Assembly (NCBI GenBank): GCA_015099395.1
Contig: AP024096.1
Location: 2,232,001 to 2,296,000 of the forward strand
Origin: Ktedonobacteria bacterium brp13
Lineage (GTDB): Bacteria > Chloroflexota > Ktedonobacteria > Ktedonobacterales > Ktedonobacteraceae
Length of the DNA stretch: 64,000 bases
Direction: 5' to 3'
This document shows positions 1 through 8,684 of this stretch, one piece after another (positions within the stretch are counted from its first letter, which is position 1; the number at the start of each line of letters is the position of its first letter). The translations under genes were made by a program, and so were the position numbers. Under the pieces are notes generated by a model, which was given only the letters and a program-made list of their open reading frames with translations, did no database searches and was not told the DNA's origin.

Positions 1-23
1 TCATCTTCAAACTTTCTTTTCAT

Positions 24-986
24 TCACTCATTATGTGGTCTCTTAAGCTGTTCATAAGACGTTTGGGCTTGTTCATAAGACGTTTGGGCTTCTTTCAAAT
101 TATCCTTCAGCGCATTAACAAAACTGGGGATCTCCTCTTTCGGTTTAGTACTTATCGCTTTTTCTATTGATTGCAGGTATTTTGGCATAAATGCTGAATA
201 AACTGAACCTGCCGCAACCGGTAAAGGTTCCTCCCCCAATGCCTTTTTCGCTGAAGTTACTGCATCTTGAGCCTCTTTGGGGAATGAATTTTCCCCAGAT
301 GAGTTTTCCCCAGATGAGTTTTTCTCAATGTATTGCTGAGCATATATAATTGCCTTGTATGCTTTTTTGAATGCACTTTTTACATGCGCAACTTTGGTTT
401 CTTGTATGCTAAGCATTGTCTCATCTGCCCCATATTGCTTCCTGAGCCCTTCATAAGACGTTTGGGCTTCTTTCAAATTATCCATCAGACCATTGAGAAC
501 AGAGGGAATATCCTCTTTCGATGTCTCTCCCATTATTTTTTCTTGAGAGCGCCTGGCCTCCTTCAGCATACTTGGTTCAGCCGATGTGTCCACCCATCCT
601 CCACTTATTTCCATTGGAGGACTACCCAATGCTTTATAAGCTGAATCTTTCGCTTCTTGATGCTTTTCGGAGATTGGTTCAACGTATTGCCAATGAGCGC
701 TAACTCTGGTGTATACTAAAACTCTGGTGTATGCTAACTCGAGTTTCTGTCTTGCGACCGTGACTTTACGTTCGCCGGTATCTTCTTCTTCTGGATTTTT
801 AGCCTCTATATCGTGAACATGCTCTCCCCACTCGTCGCTCATAGTCCGTGTAAGTTTCTTACCAGACATATACATTTTTGTTACATCAAGATCGTCTGAA
901 GATTTTCTCGCAGAAATTTCTGATGTCTCGTGTGCATCAGTCGTGCGTGCATCAGTCGTGTGTGCACTACGATGTTTATCGAACAA
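24..986 (-). CDS. Hypothetical protein with a duplicated helical module
   Basis: I do not recognise this protein. It is about 320 residues, hydrophilic and predicted helical, with no signal peptide or membrane segment. Two related modules of about 95-105 residues make up the rest after a disordered N-terminus: each has an aromatic/Tyr-rich start, a KKALG or YKALG segment, an EEIPS or EDIPS turn and a DNLKEAQTSYE ending. The DNA shows the same duplication (48-107 against 450-482), plus short tandem repeats at 290-318 and 925-965. An in-frame ATG at 1004 overlaps a perfect AGGAGG ribosome site (994-1000), so the TTG at 984-986, seven bases downstream of it, is the better start. Nothing nearby suggests a function. 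Confidence 0.6.
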   Translation of the reverse strand: MFDKHRSAHTTDARTTDAHETSEISARKSSDDLDVTKMYMSGKKLTRTMSDEWGEHVHDIEAKNPEEEDTGERKVTVARQKLELAYTRVLVYTRVSAHWQYVEPISEKHQEAKDSAYKALGSPPMEISGGWVDTSAEPSMLKEARRSQEKIMGETSKEDIPSVLNGLMDNLKEAQTSYEGLRKQYGADETMLSIQETKVAHVKSAFKKAYKAIIYAQQYIEKNSSGENSSGENSFPKEAQDAVTSAKKALGEEPLPVAAGSVYSAFMPKYLQSIEKAISTKPKEEIPSFVNALKDNLKEAQTSYEQAQTSYEQLKRPHNE

Positions 987-1368
987 AATATTTCCCTCCT
1001 TCATCTGACTCAGTCTTTGTCAACGTCAGCTCCATTGTGGTTCTAGAGCCGAAGCGGGGGGAGTGATCCCTCACTTACGGCGATCAGCTTCGCACTGATG
1101 TTGCTACTACAAGTAAAAAGTAGTTAACGCCGTGTGCAAGTTTTTTTTGCACGCCGCGTAGCGGTGAGCAGCCAGAATAAGTTGCACATGGCATTAGGTG
1201 ACACTCCTGTCCCCTAAAGGGTGACAGTAAAGGGTGACAGGCTTCTTAGCATACAACCATATGCTTATCTCGACTTTGTACATTTTTGCTAAAGAGGCAG
1301 GCATGAAGCCGCCACTGAAGTAAGATAGAACCATCAAACAAAAAGCTGTCTTACAGCGGAGGATCTTC
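987..1368. other. Intergenic stretch upstream of the hypothetical gene
   Basis: No gene is supported here. It holds a short hairpin, GTGCAA/TTGCAC with a T-rich loop (1134-1152), and a run of short related units with GGTGACA or GTGACAG around 1198-1242. Together with the transposase stub that follows, the latter could be the left end of a decayed insertion sequence. A reverse-strand open frame over 1194-1496 has no ribosome site and is antisense to that stub. Confidence 0.4.
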
Positions 1369-1527
1369 ATGCCTTTACCAGAAACCATTATAGCTGTTGT
1401 GGCCCCCTTTTGGCCATTGTTTACCGCTCCGACTTGGAGAAAATTGATGTCACTGCTTACCGGAATGGAATTGACCCGTTTTTGGAGGGGATCCAAACGT
1501 AAAAATTGGGTCAGAGAAGATACATGA
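1369..1527 (+). pseudogene. N-terminal stub of a DDE transposase (IS701/IS4-like)
   Basis: An ATG at 1369, preceded by GGAGG, opens 52 codons beginning MPLPETIIAVVAPFWPLFT. This is the kind of opening seen in IS701-like DDE transposases, whose normal length is about 400 residues. After the start the sequence decays into a basic tail and stops at 1525-1527. No DDE catalytic motif follows, so this is a remnant with its translation signal still intact. The family assignment rests on memory of the N-terminal motif only. Confidence 0.5.
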
Positions 1528-1762
1528 AAAATGATGCATACGTCATTGACGTACGTACGTAATACGTATTTCTATTTTACGATAAAAGAACATTGACGTT
1601 TAGACTAAGCAGTTCTACCAGAACTTCCAGAAAAGTTCTGTTAGCGAGAAAGACCTGTCACAGCAATGTCAGCAATGTCGTCAAGATGGAACAATGTGAG
1701 GCAATTTGAGGTATGACTAAGATCCTGACGAAAATGTGCAGGAAGCCTGAATCAAGCTCAGG

Positions 1763-1871
1763 CTGTGAACTGAACTATGTTTCAGTTCACAGTTTGGCCT
1801 CCTTTGACATCTCTCTCAAGCTCATCGTCGTTTTCAATCGGTGAGCATAGCCGTCAAAAACTGTGAACTGA
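1763..1871. repeat. Three copies of a 12-bp motif next to the integrase gene
   Basis: CTGTGAACTGAA occurs at 1763-1774, as its exact inverted copy at 1781-1792 (six-base loop), and again in direct orientation at 1860-1871, 46 bases before the integrase start. Repeated arm-like motifs beside a tyrosine recombinase gene fit recombinase binding or an attachment site. The hairpin could also be a terminator or operator. The role is inferred; the repeats are seen directly. Confidence 0.5.
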
Positions 1872-1916
1872 AAAAAATTTTGAGCTCGCAAACAGACCTG
1901 GAAAGAGGACATATGT

Positions 1917-2848
1917 ATGGAACAAGCAGACGAAATCACCTCCTGGATTGACCGCTTTGTTCGCTGCCAACTCCCATTGAAACGAGAGACGACCAAAGCT
2001 ACTTACGCCATTATTCTCCGCCAGTTCTTGACCTGGCTGCAATTGCAACCTGGGTGTGCTGCCTCCTTTCATCCTGCCACCATGACAGAAACGGCAGTCC
2101 AGACCTATGTATTCACAGAACTGTCCATGACCAGTATCAGCCATCGTGAGCGCACCAAGTCCATCCTGAGCAGTTTTGCTGACTGGCTCATTGACGAGGA
2201 ACTCCTCGGGCGCAATCCAACCCGTGGCATCTCTTTCCCGGCCCAGCAGCTCCTGGCACCGCGAGAACTCTCGGCTGACCAGCGCTATGTGCTCAAAGAA
2301 CTCGTTGAAACCGAGGGAGTACGGGGAAAGGCGCTCTTTGCACTTGGCTACTATGCCGGATGCCGCGCCAGCGATGTGTGCTGGTTTCGGCTCGATTCTG
2401 TGCATCATCTCACCAGAAAGTCAGGCGAAGTAACGTTGGGCTACAAGCGAGGGCAACAGCGGACCCTGGATCTCATCAATGAAGCGAGGAAGCCGTTGCG
2501 TGCCTATCTGGCCTATAAGTGTCATTTTAACGAGAAAGTACGACGTGCCATATAACTGAGGCTGAGCTTGAGATAAAATGGCTCTAGAGACTGCTGTAGG
2601 TTTTTTGAATGCCGACATTTTTTTGATACGAATGAAGAAATCGATTGAGAAAAAGTGCAGCGAAAGAGGCTCTCACAGAAGCGAAAAAACAGTTGTGCAT
2701 GCAGGAGCGTTGAAAGAGGGCAAGCTCAGCCTCAGTTATATGGCACGTCGTACTTTCTCGTCAGGAATACACCGACAGGCCCAATGTCTCTCAAAGGAAA
2801 AACTGTGCCGCACTTATCTACTTTGCGGCAACAGGGGGGCTATCTTAA
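1917..2848 (+). pseudogene. Tyrosine recombinase/integrase, interrupted
   Basis: The first 200 codons (1917-2529) encode an XerC/D-like phage integrase. Residues about 5-90 form the SAM-like core-binding domain, followed by the start of the catalytic domain with RGKALFALGYYAGCRASDV, where the Arg after GC is the first catalytic Arg. Translation then runs into a 232-bp inverted-repeat element and stops at 2555. Past the element, frame 2762-2848 reads EYTDRPNVSQRKN, resembling the segment of integrases just before the HxxR box, but it ends before HxxR, H/W and the nucleophile Tyr. The gene is therefore both split and truncated and should be inactive. The ATG at 1917 follows GAAAGAGGA. Confidence 0.75.
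2530..2761. mobile_element. 232-bp MITE-like element with 41-bp perfect terminal inverted repeats
   Basis: Bases 2530-2570 and 2721-2761 are exact reverse complements over 41 positions. The roughly 150 bases between them have no credible gene. The element sits inside the integrase frame, so it has the layout of a miniature inverted-repeat transposable element moved by a transposase in trans. No clear target-site duplication is visible at the ends, and no other copy of the repeat occurs in this window. Confidence 0.75.
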
Positions 2849-2861
2849 CTCAGGGCCTTAG

Positions 2862-2979
2862 AATAGTCATCAAGAGCATAAGGCGAGGATGGCTCCCCCC
2901 GATAGCTAAAGCTATCTCCCCCCTCCGAGAGGGGGACGAGTTTTTGGGTACTTTCCAGGCGATAGTGAACTTTATTGCA
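2862..2979 (-). repeat. Intergenic palindromic repeat, one copy
   Basis: This is a minus-orientation copy of the repeat family that recurs near 16.6, 24.5 and 59 kb. The core 2893-2935 contains two hairpins: CCCCC(T)CTTTGAGGGGGG-like, here with one substitution, and GATAGCT/AGCTATC. It is flanked by the conserved AGAGCATAAGGCGAGGATGG side and ends in the border motif CAGGCGATAGTGAAC. It lies just downstream of the broken integrase and convergent with the K+ transporter gene. Confidence 0.8.
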
Positions 2980-3053
2980 TTTTAGTGGTGGCGTAGCAAA
3001 CCGTGCCACCACTAAAAACCTGTTCTGCTGAGCCCTATCCCTGCCCTACTTCT

Positions 3054-5204
3054 CTACCTATGCATACGGCTCGTCAGGTGCTGCGGGATATTGGTGACGA
3101 CGATGCCTGGTCGGAAGAGGAGTGCGGTCTTCAGACGGAATGCCGTCTGGTTATGCAATATGTACTCCCACCAGTGCGAGACGATGAACTCTGGCAGCAA
3201 TACGGTCAGGGTATACTCGGGATACAGTTCATGCACGGTGTCGATATAGGCCAGCAATGGGCGGTTGAGTGAACGATACGGCGATTCAATGATCACCAGT
3301 TCCGTCTTCTCATCTGCCGAGAGGTTCGGACGCCACATCTTCCATTGCTCACGTACATACTCTGTGTCCTTTTCATCGATGGCGACGTGGACCGCAATGA
3401 CGTTCTCCGAGATCGAGCGCGCATAGGAGAGACTCTGCACAGAAACACGATCCAGACCGGCAATCGGTACGACCATCAGATGATGGATGGCAGTAGGGGC
3501 CGTTGGGATGTTACTGGTGCGCTCTTTTTCTACGCGCTGGTAGTGGGCATGGATAGCCATAAACATCAAGACTAGCAGCGGGATCAGGACCACGACGATC
3601 CAGGCTCCACTGAAGAATTTTGTATAGGCAATAACGATCGCGACCATCGCTGTCGTTAGCGCACCCAGCGCATTGATCGGCAAGCTATGCTTCCAGTTTG
3701 GTGCCTGACCACGCAACTTCCACCAGTGCTTGACCATACCGCTCTGCGAGAGCGTGAACGACATAAACACACCGACGGCGTACAGATCGATCAGATGATC
3801 GACACTACCGTTAAAGATGATCAGTAGCGTACTCGCCATAATTGCCAGGAAGACAATACCAATTGAGAAGGCCAGACGATCACCACGGAATGCGAACTGA
3901 TGCGGCAGGAAGTTGTCACGTGCCAGCAATGAGGCCAGCCGTGGGAAATCTGCATAACTGGTATTGGCAGCCAGGGTCAGGATCAGCAAGATACCGACCT
4001 GGAAGAGCGGGAACATAAAGGAGAGCGGTCCCGCGAAGACCCGAGAGGCGATCTGTGCGATCACGGTCTGGTTGCCCGAAGGATCAGGTCCGATACCATA
4101 GGTCAATGTCAGTAAGGTAATACCCGCAAAGAGTGCCCCCAGGATTGAGGCCATCCAGACAAGCGTAACACGTGCATTGCGTGGCTCCGGCTTCTTAAAG
4201 GCTGGAACACCGTTGGATATCGCCTCTACTCCGGTCATCGCCGAACAACCCGAGGCAAATGCTCGTAAAATCAAGATGATGGACAATGGAGCCATCACTG
4301 GCGCGGTCTGATGATTGATCAACTGAAATGAGTTGATAACAGGCTGCCCATGGATGACATAGGCATTAAAGAGACCAACGCCAATCATGAGGAATGCACT
4401 CACGATAAAGAAGTAGGTAGGAATCGAGAAGATCGAACCAGAGTCTTTAACGCCGCGCAGATTCACTAACGTGATAATCACTACAAGTGCCACATCAACC
4501 GTTGCTTCAAGATGGGGCGTTGTACTTAAGAAATGAAAGGCGTCAATGGATGCTAAATTCAAGACACCAGATGCGACACTCACAGAGACCGTCAAGACAT
4601 AATCAATGAGCAGTGAGGCCGCCGCAATCAGCCCAGGCAGCGTACCCAGGTTATCTTTCGCAACAATATACGAACCACCACCACCAGGATAGGCAGGGAT
4701 CGTCTGACTATATGATAGCGCTACAATGGCGAGCAGCGCGATAATGGCTATGCTGATCGGTAGAATTAATGTCAGTGCACCGGTACCAGCCAGGATTAAT
4801 ACACCCATCGATGATTCGGTGGCGTATGCGACTGAGGAGATGGCATCCGATGAAAGCACTGCCAGGGCTTTAAATTTGGTGAGCCGCTCATGTTCGGCCT
4901 GCGAGTTGGCAAGCGGGGCTCCAATTAAGGCTCGTTTCAGATAATAGAAGAAACGTCCTGAACCAGGAGGAGGGGCAATCGTCTCATCGGTTGCCTTAAG
5001 AAGGTCAGCTCCAACGCGCTCTAATGAACGACGGCTGGGATGAACAATACGGATGCGTTCATGGCTGGGATATCGCCCGTGCAGTACCTCTGTACGGGCA
5101 ATGCGGGCAGGATCATCTTCGTCAATCATTCCTGCAGCGTTGTGCGTACCATCTATAGGTATATGTTCTCTATTTAACGGGATCTGCTTTTCCTTCTGAT
5201 CCAT
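3054..5204 (-). CDS. kimA: KimA-type potassium importer (APC superfamily)
   Basis: A membrane K+ importer of the KimA/YdaO family, which is proton-coupled and, in Bacillus, inhibited by cyclic di-AMP. Seen here: a cytosolic N-terminus of about 85 residues (longer than in Bacillus KimA), then SSDAISSVAYATE, the AYPGGGGSYIVAKDNLG loop, SGCSAMTGVEAISN and GDRLAFS in about 12 membrane segments, and a soluble C-terminal domain (about residues 575-716) with YRSL and ILHNQ motifs typical of KimA. The start is the ATG at 5204, nine bases after GGAG; an upstream in-frame TTG at 5219 overlaps that site. A TCAAG direct repeat lies 76 bases upstream. It follows the universal stress gene on the same strand. 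Confidence 0.8.
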   Translation of the reverse strand: MDQKEKQIPLNREHIPIDGTHNAAGMIDEDDPARIARTEVLHGRYPSHERIRIVHPSRRSLERVGADLLKATDETIAPPPGSGRFFYYLKRALIGAPLANSQAEHERLTKFKALAVLSSDAISSVAYATESSMGVLILAGTGALTLILPISIAIIALLAIVALSYSQTIPAYPGGGGSYIVAKDNLGTLPGLIAAASLLIDYVLTVSVSVASGVLNLASIDAFHFLSTTPHLEATVDVALVVIITLVNLRGVKDSGSIFSIPTYFFIVSAFLMIGVGLFNAYVIHGQPVINSFQLINHQTAPVMAPLSIILILRAFASGCSAMTGVEAISNGVPAFKKPEPRNARVTLVWMASILGALFAGITLLTLTYGIGPDPSGNQTVIAQIASRVFAGPLSFMFPLFQVGILLILTLAANTSYADFPRLASLLARDNFLPHQFAFRGDRLAFSIGIVFLAIMASTLLIIFNGSVDHLIDLYAVGVFMSFTLSQSGMVKHWWKLRGQAPNWKHSLPINALGALTTAMVAIVIAYTKFFSGAWIVVVLIPLLVLMFMAIHAHYQRVEKERTSNIPTAPTAIHHLMVVPIAGLDRVSVQSLSYARSISENVIAVHVAIDEKDTEYVREQWKMWRPNLSADEKTELVIIESPYRSLNRPLLAYIDTVHELYPEYTLTVLLPEFIVSHWWEYILHNQTAFRLKTALLFRPGIVVTNIPQHLTSRMHR

Positions 5205-5279
5205 CGCTCGGTGCTCCAATCAAGACATCAATATATACCACATGCTCAGTATATCTACCGAATTATATGGTACGGAGAC

Positions 5280-5295
5280 TCAAGAAATGCTCAAG
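5280..5295 (-). promoter_or_regulatory. TCAAG-N6-TCAAG direct repeat upstream of kimA
   Basis: TCAAG at 5280-5284 and 5291-5295, spaced by AAATGC, form an 11-bp-period direct repeat, the geometry usual for OmpR/PhoB-family response regulators. Two further copies lie at 6087-6102 and 6167-6182. The regulatory role is inferred. Confidence 0.45.
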
Positions 5296-5419
5296 GAAAC
5301 GAGCAGAACGCTAAGGATTTTTAAACGACAAAGTCACCTTATCTTTTGAGTTTTTCTACTCTGCTACAAGATAAAGGTAACACGTTTTTTTGCCCATATT
5401 CAAGCGGGCTGACTTCTGG

Positions 5420-5998
5420 TTAGAGGGTAGTACTATCGGCTACTACCTGTTCCAATTGGCTATGTTCTTGTGGAACCGCTAGCACTCCTTGTGCTGCCAA
5501 CGCACTATGCGACCGTGCTGGCTGTGCCTTTTTGAAGCTTGCAGCGTATGCCAGCCAATCTTTGACCTTACTCTTTATGGGACGATGGGTCATGAGGCGC
5601 ACCATGAAAAGCGGTATAGCCTGGTTCTGTATCAACGCCTGGGCCTCACTATTGGACAACAGCACGGCTTTCCCGTTACGAGTAAAGACCATCACGGCAT
5701 CACACTCATATTTATGAGCTAACTGCTGAACACTCCCTGGAATATCCTGACTGTAGAGCTCAATAATCTCTACGTGCACATGGCGACAATCCGCTTTATA
5801 GCGGAGCGATGCCATAAAGTCCTGCGACTGCTCCAGGGCTCCTGCACGTGGATATGCGAGCTTCCCTGACTTTTTCGGGACAGTACGCAGGTAAGAGACG
5901 ACTACCAGCGTGCCATGAGCACGGTGTGCGATAGTTAAGGCGTAATCAATGGCCGAGGCATCAATACCCTCGGTGAATGGTAGCAATAAACGATGCAT
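5420..5998 (-). CDS. Universal stress protein (UspA) family protein
   Basis: A cytoplasmic Usp-fold protein of 192 residues. It opens MHRLLLPFTEGIDASAIDYA, the usual first strand and helix, and carries the internal segment HKYECDAVMVFTRNGK, but I do not see the full ATP-binding G-2x-G-9x-G(S/T) motif. The last 45 residues are a polar, Gln/Ser-rich tail beyond the fold. GGAGAAGAG precedes the ATG. It lies upstream of kimA on the same strand with a 215-base gap. Usp proteins often accompany or are fused to potassium and amino-acid transporters, so a role in tuning the transporter is plausible but inferred. Confidence 0.7.
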   Translation of the reverse strand: MHRLLLPFTEGIDASAIDYALTIAHRAHGTLVVVSYLRTVPKKSGKLAYPRAGALEQSQDFMASLRYKADCRHVHVEIIELYSQDIPGSVQQLAHKYECDAVMVFTRNGKAVLLSNSEAQALIQNQAIPLFMVRLMTHRPIKSKVKDWLAYAASFKKAQPARSHSALAAQGVLAVPQEHSQLEQVVADSTTL

Positions 5999-6086
5999 AG
6001 CTCTTCTCCAGGTCCCATATTCACCTTTCCAGGATCACTATACCTGCTTTTCGCTCAAGGTCGGATAAAGAGAAGCTCGTCAATCC

Positions 6087-6102
6087 TCAAAAAATGCTCA
6101 AG
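6087..6102. promoter_or_regulatory. TCAAA-N6-TCAAG direct repeat, divergent region
   Basis: TCAAA at 6087-6091 and TCAAG at 6098-6102 share the AAATGC spacer with the site upstream of kimA. It lies 90 bases upstream of the universal stress gene, in the 408-base divergent region before the second APC permease. Confidence 0.4.
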
Positions 6103-6166
6103 AGTTTGCAGCACCACAAGCAGAGATTTAACTTTACGTGCGCTTCTAGCTAATGCACATCTTTCA

Positions 6167-6182
6167 TCAAGAAAAACTCAAG
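6167..6182. promoter_or_regulatory. TCAAG-N6-TCAAG direct repeat, divergent region
   Basis: TCAAG at 6167-6171 and 6178-6182, again with 11-bp period. The rest of 5999-6406 is AT-rich and holds no gene; the promoters of both divergent transcription units must lie here. Confidence 0.4.
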
Positions 6183-6406
6183 AAAATTGCGTGTATGCAC
6201 AGGGTATTCTCAATAGATAGAAGCAAACGATCAATATTCGCTCAACATTTGCAGCGTTGCATTTTACTAGTGCTCTCAGACTGTGCTAAACTATGCAAGT
6301 AATATTGTTTCCAATACATGTACCGTCAACGCGCAAGCAGATTGCTTTCCGTGTGGTCATGCGCAAGAAACAACAGTAACTTCCTCTCAAAGGACGATTG
6401 ATTAGT

Positions 6407-8470
6407 ATGGCACAGGAATCTGTGGCTCAAGATGCTCTAAATCTCGCGCAACAGTCCGGGAACGAACATGCTGAGGGTAGTGGAATGCTCGGCCCTTTAC
6501 TTTGTTGGGCCGTCGTATTCGCGGATATCGGAACGTCTGTCTACTATACTCCTGGTATTCTTTACCAGACAGTGCAAGGGTTGGCAGGCTTCTTTGTATT
6601 TTTGACGATGTTCGTCTTTATCCTGTTGACACTCAAGTACACAGAAGTTACGCATCGCTATCCACAAGGCGGTGGAGTGGTGACAGTGGCCGCACAGGCT
6701 CTCAACCCCTGGTTCGGCGCTCTCGGCGGCATGTTTATTCTGGTGGATTACTTTCTCACGGCAGCCACCAGTTCTCTCTCGGGCGTGCTCTATCTTGGTG
6801 TTGTTTTCCCACCTCTGCTCGTGCACTTAACGACTATTACGGTTGCATTTCTGCTGCTCTTAGGCATCATTAACTGGTATGGCGTGAAAGAGAGTGCGAA
6901 ACTCAGCTTTGTAGGAGCTGTGATCGCTTTCCTTAGTGACATCGCCATCCTGGTTACTGTCTTTTCGCACATCTCGTTAGGTGAATTTTTTTACCTTATC
7001 AGCAAGATGTTCGTACACCCGCTGGCACCAGGGACGTTGGTTACTGGTTTTGCCGGTGCTTTCCTGGCCTTCTCTGGTCTAGAAAGTATCTCTCAGCTCT
7101 CGCCAGTGATGAAACTACCGCATAAAAAAATTGCGGGCCAGGCAATGTTGTTAGTCGTACTTACTATCGGTATTACCAGCCCGTTGTTGACGCTGCTCTC
7201 AACGCAACTTCTTCCGGGCGCAGCCAATAATACAACGGAATCTGCTCAGATTATTTCTCTGCTGGCAGGTAAATGGGGTGGACCTGTCCTTATGACAGAG
7301 GTCGCTATCAGTGCCGGTGCCCTCCTGATCTTTGCCAGTAATACGGCGATTATCGGCGCGTACCACGTCTTCCTGGCACTTGCTCGTATGGATTTCATGC
7401 CGCAAATCGTCTTAAAGCGTAACAAGGTACGTGACACTCCGCATGTCTCGATTGCGCTGGCTACGGGCATTCCTATTGCGGTACTCATTGCTGTACAGGG
7501 AAGGATTGATCTGCTCGGTGAATTGTACGCCTTTGGTCTGCTAGGTGCCTTCACGTTAACCTGTCTGGGTCTCGATATCGTGCGCTATCGCGATCTCAAA
7601 CGCGCCAGGGCACTGAATCAGAGGGATACCAATAACAGTGTAGCGACACTACAGCAGGGCGACACAGACGGATCAGATGGGAGCCATGGAAACCTTGCGA
7701 ACATTGCGAATCAGACGCACCCTGTCGAAGTTCATGAGCTCATGAAGTCGAACGCGCTGATGCCACTGCCCACGACCCAACAAACAGTAATTGGTCAGTC
7801 ACTAGAGGCATCGGAGATTCGTGAGGCGCAAACGCTGTGGTTCAAGATAAACTTCACCATTGGCATTCTGACAACCGTTCTGGTCTCCTTTGCATGGTGT
7901 ACGAACCTGATTGCCAAGCCGCTCGCAACCGCTTTTGGTAGCTCGGTCGCGGCAGTCGGTATGATTATTGCGTTTATTGTACATACCCGCCAGAATAAAG
8001 AGGGCAAGGTTCCTGTTCCTGTGGTCATTACCCGCATCGAAGAGGCATATCCCAATTCGACGCTGGCCGTCCTCGCTGAGGGCAGTGTTCGCAATAGCGC
8101 TGTGATCCGTGCCGCTATTAATAATGCCTCCACTGAGCGTCCGCTGGTCTTCCTGTATCTGGCACATAAGAAGCCTCGTCAGGCTCCCCGCATGATGGAG
8201 ATCATCGATCCCTATCTTGAAGATCAGGAGGCGAAAGATAGCTTTAGTAAGGCTGAAAGTCTGGCAATTAAGGCACATATTCCTGATCGTACATATATCT
8301 ACCTCCAGGAGCCTGAGGATATCGTTTCGCAGGTCTGGCAAAGTATGCATCCACGCGATACACTCTTTGCTTTCAAAAACGAAGATCAGATCAAGGATAT
8401 CAATCCTGATCGTATTCGTTACGAGGTCACGCCTGACGGTCGTGTAGCACACTTCCTCAAACGTTGGTAA
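6407..8470 (+). CDS. APC superfamily permease with a soluble C-terminal domain
   Basis: A second amino-acid/polyamine/cation permease of 687 residues. Membrane part about residues 25-415 and 485-530, with FADIGTSVYYTPGILY near helix 1, the YPQGGGVVTVAAQALNPW loop and LGGMFILVDYFLTAATSS. Between helices lies a polar insert (about residues 400-475) of low complexity. The C-terminal 150 residues (ITRIEEAYPNSTLAVLAEGS onward) form a soluble Usp-like domain. Substrate unknown; the KimA neighbour makes K+ possible, but the sequence is only distantly related to KimA. The ATG at 6407 is 12 bases after AAAGGA; a TTG at 6398 is too close to it. Confidence 0.75.
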   Translation: MAQESVAQDALNLAQQSGNEHAEGSGMLGPLLCWAVVFADIGTSVYYTPGILYQTVQGLAGFFVFLTMFVFILLTLKYTEVTHRYPQGGGVVTVAAQALNPWFGALGGMFILVDYFLTAATSSLSGVLYLGVVFPPLLVHLTTITVAFLLLLGIINWYGVKESAKLSFVGAVIAFLSDIAILVTVFSHISLGEFFYLISKMFVHPLAPGTLVTGFAGAFLAFSGLESISQLSPVMKLPHKKIAGQAMLLVVLTIGITSPLLTLLSTQLLPGAANNTTESAQIISLLAGKWGGPVLMTEVAISAGALLIFASNTAIIGAYHVFLALARMDFMPQIVLKRNKVRDTPHVSIALATGIPIAVLIAVQGRIDLLGELYAFGLLGAFTLTCLGLDIVRYRDLKRARALNQRDTNNSVATLQQGDTDGSDGSHGNLANIANQTHPVEVHELMKSNALMPLPTTQQTVIGQSLEASEIREAQTLWFKINFTIGILTTVLVSFAWCTNLIAKPLATAFGSSVAAVGMIIAFIVHTRQNKEGKVPVPVVITRIEEAYPNSTLAVLAEGSVRNSAVIRAAINNASTERPLVFLYLAHKKPRQAPRMMEIIDPYLEDQEAKDSFSKAESLAIKAHIPDRTYIYLQEPEDIVSQVWQSMHPRDTLFAFKNEDQIKDINPDRIRYEVTPDGRVAHFLKRW

Positions 8471-8508
8471 GGGGTTTTACTGCGTATATCAGTGCTTGAG
8501 GATGTACG

Positions 8509-8565
8509 CTCACCCGCTTAAAAGATGCACAATGCTCTCCGCAACGCATCTTTTAAGCGGGTGAG
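8509..8565 (+). terminator. Strong hairpin after the APC permease
   Basis: A perfect 20-bp stem (8509-8528 with 8546-8565) and a 17-base loop, 38 bases after the stop codon. There is no long T-run after it, but it is by far the strongest fold in the gap and probably ends or protects the permease transcript. Confidence 0.65.
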
Positions 8566-8684
8566 GATCGAAACCCGCTCAACATGTTGGTTACCCCTCC
8601 TCACTTTCTTTAGAAGAGCTTTCCAACTTTCCGATTAATGTGGCTCGCTCAAAGCAGTAGAAGGATCGAGCAAGCTACACGTTA

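Noticed and set aside
1194..1496. Reverse-strand 100-residue open frame
   Set aside because: It has no ribosome site and runs antisense to a better supported transposase stub.
2578..2985. 135-residue open frame downstream of the integrase
   Set aside because: It is made of the internal part and right arm of the inverted-repeat element, then integrase remnant and an intergenic repeat in the wrong frame.
5205..6406. Possible c-di-AMP (ydaO-type) riboswitch before the KimA or APC gene
   Set aside because: I could not find the conserved sequence blocks of that class on either strand; only AT-rich DNA and the TCAAG repeats are visible.
7802..8452. Reverse-strand frame of 216 residues inside the APC permease gene
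   Set aside because: Shadow of a clearly real gene; composition is unlike a protein and there is no ribosome site.
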